From Phyllostachys edulis (Eukaryota > Streptophyta > Magnoliopsida > Poales > Poaceae), in NCBI GenBank assembly GCA_036346405.1, contig CM070553.1, forward strand, positions 71,798,976 through 71,862,975: a stretch of DNA of 64,000 nt, written 5' to 3'. Shown in pieces: positions 57,925 through 64,000 of the stretch. Below the pieces are notes generated by a model that was given only the letters and a program-made list of their open reading frames with translations, searched no databases and had not been told where the DNA came from. A program made the position numbers and the translations under genes. Each line of letters starts with the position of its first letter. Positions within the stretch are counted from its first letter, which is position 1.

Positions 57925-60679
57925 TGTCACATCCTCAACTTAATAAAGAGAATTATTATGCATCTCATGAGCATGCATCATGGTTTTCAAACTTTTGCAT
58001 AATTTGTTGCACTTGAAAAATCTTAAACAAGGGTTAAACCTACACTTTGTAATTCAACTCCAACTAAAAACAGGAACAAAACCCTATGAACATCCTCTGG
58101 AAATAAATTATTCAAATACTATAGTAGTTATAATGAATTAATATAATTTTTCCCAAATTTTGGGACTGGGTTAAACCTTGAGAAAATTCAAACATCATTT
58201 AATGACATACACTAAGTTTGAATTTATTATATGCACATTATATCATGAACAGTAGTGTTGAATAATTTTTCTGGGCACTACACCTTCCCAGGAACTCCCA
58301 TGATTAATTTCCTGATTTTATGAAATTTATTACTATATTTAACACCTTGGTCAAAGGGGAGAAGACAATTTTAATCTCAGTCAAACCCTAACCCAACCAC
58401 CCTGCACTGTTCCTCGGGCTCGAGTCCGACGCGGCGTAACGACTCAACCCAACCAATGGCGCTTGGCGTGTGAGCCGTCGATGGGAGATCCACGGCCCAT
58501 ATCGCGTACCCTTCATAACGAATCGGCGCCCTTTTCTAATCTGGGCTGTCCATCCCGAAATCAACGGCCAAAGACCGAGTCATTAAACCTGCCCGCGTGC
58601 TCGCGATGAGTCATTGCCACGCCGGGCCCGCCTGCCAACTTTGTCTTCAACCTCCGTCACTTGCGCGGAGAGCTTAGCCCGCACGCCGGGCTTCTTCGAC
58701 CGCCGGAGCGGCTCTTCAACGCCGTCAATCCACCGCCCTTCCCAGCCTATCGTATTGCTTCATCACTTGACGCCGCCTCCACTCCGTCCATCGCCCGGGG
58801 ATAATACCCCTCTGCCCATTCAATTTGACTCACTTCTCCTCTGTTGACCGAGGAGAGGGAAGCTGGTTGGAGCTCCCTACTCAGGTAGGTTCCCTCCGCG
58901 TGGTAGCCCTCGATTGCATGCTCTATGCCTTGTCCATTTTTGCTCATGCGACCTCCTATTGTTGCTTGTAGCTCCTGGTGCATCTTCGAGCTCTCGGCTC
59001 GTTCCAGAGCACGCTCTGCCGGACACCTCCGTGGTTTCCCTGTGTCCGGGAGGTATTGTCCTAAACCTAGCGCGTCACCTTGCGCCTTTCCGCTTGTTAA
59101 TAAAAACCCCTTGACTAATTTGGGTGTTGCATGACAGGGTTTCGTTAATTCGAAGGTTTTTGTGCTTTCGGACCTAGGACCAACCCTTCAACTCCCACTT
59201 GGTTCTGTTAAGCCGTAGCTCAATTCCTTGCTCTTTTAGCACCTTTGCTAGTTCCTTAGCATGTCTTGACCACTCATTTGTCCTCTGGTTCACCAGGTTG
59301 AGCTCCCCGCTTGTGCCATGCCGTCATCTTTGTCTTCTCCGGTGCCGACGTAACTCCGGTCTACCCCGAGCTTCCCCGAGCACCTCCTTAGCTCAGGTAG
59401 CTTTCTTTTAGTCTCTAGGACCCTGGCACCCACTTGTATGTTGCTGCGGAGCTTCACTTAGCTATTTGCGCAATTGCCATATGAGTCGCCGCCGCTAAAT
59501 GCCGGCTAGCTGCCGTTCGGGGCCGGCTCAGATGCCGTGAATGCTCTCAACGGATCATAATACTATTGCGCTTTTGCATGTCCTCGAATCGCGTCGTAGT
59601 GGCGTAAGCGCCGGTGAGTCGCCGGGAAACCACCGCGGGACTAAATCCCGTTGTCGTTCTCAGACCAACACTGTAGCTAGGTCGTTAACAGTTAATGGTG
59701 ATCATTAGCATCAAGTCTTTGTCGTCAGTAAGAAACAAATGAATCACTTACATGCGGGACCCACGTACAGAAAACCAACACGTTAAGTAAAACCCTTGAG
59801 CAACTGATGTATGGGCCCAAGTTTTAAACACGTGCGGTGCATTTAAACCATCCCTTACACTTGAATCATTATGGACCATTCGATGTAAAAGCAACGGACC
59901 AGATCTGTTGGGCAGTTCGGACCGCTCCGAATGTGCCACAAATCTGGGCCGTGCGTTGTACAATGAACGGTTGTGATTGATGGGCTGATCGGACCACCCC
60001 ATCGAGCTGCGATTGGTGACTGTTGGATTTAAATCCAACGGCTCACGAGCCTATCCTGTGTTTCTCACGCGCGCTGCTTGCTTCTGTGTGATGGGCAAAG
60101 CAGCCCCTTGGCGAGGTCAGGGTTAGCAGCTTCGATAAGAAAAGTGGTGAATGAATTAGAAAATCTGAAAACGAATTATTTGTACACTTTAAAATATTTG
60201 TAACTTCAAAAATGTATAACTAATTCGTCTTAACTCCAAAATGGATAAAACCACTTCTGGTAGTTTTCATTTTTGATAAACTTTATATTAAAATTGATTC
60301 CAAACATGTATCTGTAGCAGAGAGTATTATTATGGAAAGTGATCCATAAACTTATTATTTTTACAATAGAAAAAGGCTGATAACTTATTTTGGGCCATCT
60401 TTATGGCACTTTTGCTTCCGCTGTGTATCTTTGTAGTTTTGTTGTTATTTGGCCAGAAGGCCCCTCTTTTGTAATAACCTATTCCTTATTAATATTAACT
60501 TCTGGTTTGTTGCTTATGTACTATGTGTTGTATGGAATTGATACATTCTTTTGTTGTGAGGTATGTATACTGCATTCTGGGAAGTATACATCTCTCGAGA
60601 CCGGGTTTATTTGGTTGATAATACTAGGGTCAATTGGATGACTAAGTATTATGAGCCGAATAAACGTCGGGGTCTCACA
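57925..60679 (+). mobile_element. LTR H (A/G-related, plus orientation)
   Basis: It begins TGTCACATCC and ends GGGGTCTCACA. The last 290 bp (60389-60679) are the reverse complement of the start of G, which sets orientation. At 2.75 kb it is about half of G, and the middle (58400-60110) is GC-rich with CCGT...ACGG palindromes such as CCGTTGG-type stems near 60023-60043. ACAGT precedes it but does not follow it, so no target-site duplication is found. No gene is convincing, and reading frames at 58614-59411 lack domain features. Confidence 0.65.
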
Positions 60680-63360
60680 CGTCAGCTTGTGCCTCTCATC
60701 TCGGTGGTCAAAACCCCTAACTTAATTTTTGGTTGCTTCTACAGGAGCGGCTTGAATTTGAAGTTTGGAGCTTGCGGCCGAAATCGCCCCCTTTCGTCTT
60801 CATCACCGGTGAGTCCTCCATTTTCCAATTGCTCGCTCTGGGACCACCCTTGAGCCATGTTGGGGCTATCCCGATGACGCGGTCCCTCTCTCTTTGCTCA
60901 GGTTGGCTTCCCCGCGTTGTCGTCTTCGTCGCCGTCACGGTGCTTCATCGCCGGCGCAAGTCAGACCTCCTCGGTGCCTCCCAATGCTAAGGTAACCCTC
61001 CTGGTAGTTCTTAGATGCTGTGGCACTGCTTCTCAGAACCGCTGCGGAGCTCCTTTGCGTTTTCACTTTCGGCGTGCGTTCTTGCCCGCCGCCCGTTCCG
61101 CTCGCCCGGCATTCTAAACCCTTCTTCTTGGTGTGAGTGGTGCCGATGGGTGCGCGTTGCTATGCGCACCGTGGCGGGCTTTGCTCGCACCGCCAGGTGA
61201 GCCAACGGCAATTCACCGAAGCCACGAATTGGGTTGTCGAGCAGCGCCAAGCTGTAACCGTCATTTAGGTTTTAAAGCGCATCATTAATTCTTAATCATT
61301 TATTAGCGCCATAACGGCTGTCTTAAGTGCTCCTGCGAGTCGCTGACATTGGGCCCCGCGCGGTTAAGTCGCACTGTGCATGTGCTTAACTGCGGGCCGT
61401 CCATCTTTAGATCTACGGCTCAGATCGCATGGATGTTTTACACTCCAAACGTGGAAGTCAATCTGAGCCGTCCATTTCGAAATCAACGGCTGAGATTCAC
61501 GCGAGCGTTCGCGCGCACGAGTTCCAAACGCGGCCACGCGCGATTCAATCTAGGCCGTCGGATGCAGCATCGACGGTCCGCAATCAGTTGATCTCGCGCG
61601 GGTGCGCGTACACGCCGTTCCGTTCATCTTGGGCCGTACGATGCAAGATCAACGGCCCGGGTTTTCCCACGTCGTTTTGATTTTAGGATTTTCCCGAGGG
61701 AATTATTTGTGAACTGAAAAAGGTAATAAACTTTAAAATTGCACAATTAATTCATTTTAGCTCCATTTGAGTTGATTCAAATTTTGTTAGCTCTGGTTTG
61801 AACTAGGCTTTAATCTAAAAATGGTTGGAAGCTTAGTTCGGCTCCAGAAAATGGATTGGTAAATTGGTTTAGAAAAGGCGTTAATTGTTGCTCTAAAAAT
61901 TGCATTTAAATTGTAAATTGCATAAGTAATTCTCTATAGATCCTTTTTGAGTGAATCTAATTTTTTTGGCTTCCTCTGTTAGTGTACTAAATTATAGTAT
62001 AGGTTTTAGGCATGCCACTATTTTTAAAATCTTTGTGGTTGCATTTTAATTATGCTCTTGTGCATGTCTTTGAAAAATCATAGAAAATGCATTCTAGCTC
62101 CAAATGAGGTGAATCCAATTGTGTTGTTCATCTCATGAGGTGCTGTAATTATCATAAAAATCCCAGGTGCAACACCTCTTTGGAAAATCGTGCTAAAGAA
62201 TTTAATTCGGATGAACAGTAACCGGTTTGAATTTTTCAGCCTTTTTCCGGCTGAGCAGATTTGTTTTGGCCATAAATTTTGCATTGAGAATCCAAATCAA
62301 TTGGTTCTTGTTGATAAATTCCTTAAAAATCATTCCCTTACTGCTGTAAAAATTTCAGAGCATTTGGAGAAATTTGGCTGTGGAGTCTTTTTGGTATTCT
62401 TCGTTCTTATCGGTTCTTTTTTGCTCTTTCGTTAGGTGCCGACGAGTGCGTTGATCTCAAGAGCGTTCCTCCGCAGCATAGTGAGCATATCCAAAGTCTA
62501 ATATATTGTTTGCAAAGTGTATGTATGCATGCTCTATTTTGTTGTTAAATTATTGTCGATTAGTTGATCCTATAGATGCATACTCTATAGGTAAATATTC
62601 AATCTCTACTACTAAGCCTAGGAATATCTTGCTGTGATTTAGAGTTTCTTGGATGAGCTCTTGTCACTTAGTAGATTACGTGTCGATATTTCTTAGAAAT
62701 GCTTAGCTTACGGTAGAATTGGGCGGTTATCGACTTAGTCGATAACCTTGATCACACAAATCTATTTATTACCATATGTCCAGCACTTTGTGCTTTGTTA
62801 CTTTGTAAATCTAAAACTGAAAATAAAATGTTTTGGACTTGGGAATATTGGTATGTTGGTGTGATTGTTTTGGGTGTGACTGGAATGATGCCTAAGTCAA
62901 CAAGGACCGAATTACTTGCGCCATTGATCCAAGCACTTTTGCGTGCTAACCACGCGAGGGGGATATGGAACCTCTCTTGACTTAGTACTTTGGTGTGCGT
63001 TAATTCCGGGTCGCATGGTGGATGTGTGTGTTGTGTGGAAAACTAAACTTTGGGTTGTGTGTGTTTTTGAGTGAATAGTGGTGGATGTCTTCATCCCCTG
63101 CAAGGAGCATCATCCTTTTCTAAGGGTGATGAGCATTGGTCCTTTGTCTAAAGGTTCAATGACTCCGTATCAACATATGGGTGTCTATCCATATGGGCGA
63201 CTCGTAGTTAATGCATTCTATTGGAAAGTGTCATGTAAGACTAACTGTGCCGGCATACCAAAGGAAGTGTGCTAAATAGCTTGGCGAAAAGGTGGTCTCA
63301 CATGTGGGTACATTGGTACACCCCTGCAGGGTTAAATCTATTCGAATAGCCTCGTCCTAG
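60680..63360 (+). mobile_element. LTR K, partial (A/G-related, plus orientation)
   Basis: From about 61690 to 63360 this is the reverse complement of the A/G LTR (the segment matching A 18765-19990 and about 7690-8080). The GC-rich part 60680-61690 has the family's short palindromes (near 61399, 61466, 61555 and 61633). The TGTAACATCC start is absent on the left, and the right end is cut by J at 63360. An 11-bp hairpin is at 62725-62747 and the CCCTGCAGGG palindrome at 63322-63331. No gene is seen. Confidence 0.7.
62725..62747 (+). other. TCGAC hairpin in LTR K (11-bp stem)
   Basis: GGTTATCGACT and AGTCGATAACC are exact reverse complements around one T. The homologous hairpins in A and G are shorter and have different bases at some paired positions. 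Confidence 0.7.
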
Positions 63361-64000
63361 TGTCGAACTCGGGAGCGAAGGATCCCGAATTCTCTGTGTT
63401 CATACATTAGTCGGGATAGCTAATGTACAGTCAAACAAAAGTGATAATCAAAACATATCACGCATTTTATTAATATTTATTCAGAGTTTATTACAAAGGG
63501 CACGAGGCCAAATAAAGTAAAACACAATGAGCGAATAATAGTAGTAGACCCAGCGATTAGCCACGAGCAATAAATGCAGAAGCGCACCTAAGCGTCAAGA
63601 TCCTCACCGTCTTGATAGATATCTTCTCTGAATAAAGATTATTCAGCAAGAGTGAGCACTACTACCGTGCTGCAAGTTACACCAATATGGAATTGATATG
63701 CATGCATAAGGTAGACAAAGGATCTTGGCAAGGTTATTTTATGTAAAGCGGCGGTTTTAATTTAAATAATCATATTAGATTACAAAGCCATTTTATACAA
63801 TAATCTAAATCACCATTCTAAATAACAATAGTTTATTGTGGATAACCTCCATAAAAGATGATGGATATCCTCCAATCACAATGGCTACCCGCCTAATTTT
63901 CCCACGGACTATCCATCCCGAAATTATCTGTTGAAATCATTTTAAAACCAAAAACAAATCTAACTCTGAGTGGCTTTGCTAGCATGTCCATGATCATGAC
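63361..64000 (-). mobile_element. LTR J, start only (B-related)
   Basis: It begins TGTCGAACTCGGG directly after CCTAG (63356-63360, candidate TSD) and follows B's LTR in layout: stem-loop GAGCAC/GTGCT at 63654-63671, then TGGCTTTGCTAGCATGTCC near the window end. It is inserted in K and continues beyond the window. Confidence 0.75.

Noticed and set aside
58614..61680. Frames in the GC-rich parts of H and K as genes
   Set aside because: They are short, overlapping, without domains, and inside LTR sequence related to A and G.

Overview
This window looks like nuclear DNA from a grass (Poaceae). It has GC-rich coding exons beside AT-rich non-coding DNA, a spliced gene, and nested LTR retrotransposons of the Tekay-type, Tat-type and Copia lineages typical of large grass genomes. 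By my coordinates about 93% of it (1831-4039 and 6904-64000) is retrotransposon. I see no rRNA, tRNA, CRISPR array or bacterial-style operon. The species cannot be named from the sequence alone.

The genic part is the first 6.9 kb. A BAHD acyltransferase gene runs off the left edge on the minus strand (1-908). It is followed by a GTTGC-rich minisatellite split by a solo LTR with a 5-bp target-site duplication (1831-4039, GCGTG). Next come a GC-rich tandem duplication and a two-exon SAM-domain gene fragment (5215-6416, plus strand). The transposon nest begins 487 bp after its stop codon.

The nest reads as follows. Element A (minus strand, 6904 to about 29884) is a deleted Tekay-like Ty3/Gypsy element. 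Its left LTR is split by element B (8081-18764, TSD GTATA), a non-autonomous element with 4.48-kb LTRs and a gag-like gene only. A's right LTR is shortened and abuts a 5'-truncated Copia element D (29885-31306 and 42962-45961). D is interrupted by element C (31307-42961, TSD GACCA), a plus-strand chromodomain Ty3/Gypsy element with all pol domains present but frameshifted. Two Tat-type elements follow, E (45962-47877) and F (47878-52672 plus 57910-57924). F carries a protease and a reverse transcriptase whose frame is cut by solo LTR G (52673-57909, TSD GACAG). The right end holds LTR H (57925-60679), a partial LTR K (60680-63360) and the start of LTR J (63361 to the edge).

The most interesting signal is not a protein. 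LTRs that differ in primary sequence (the 1831 solo LTR, A, B, G, J) keep a short stem-loop at the same relative place, and its paired bases change together. Two further palindromes behave similarly in subsets of these LTRs. The U3 regions of A and G carry arrays of imperfect palindromes just upstream of the TATA box. A 17-bp templated filler at a deletion junction, a duplicated protease active-site segment with Asp-to-Asn changes, and indels between LTR copies that concentrate at CG and CAG/CTG sites also deserve checking.
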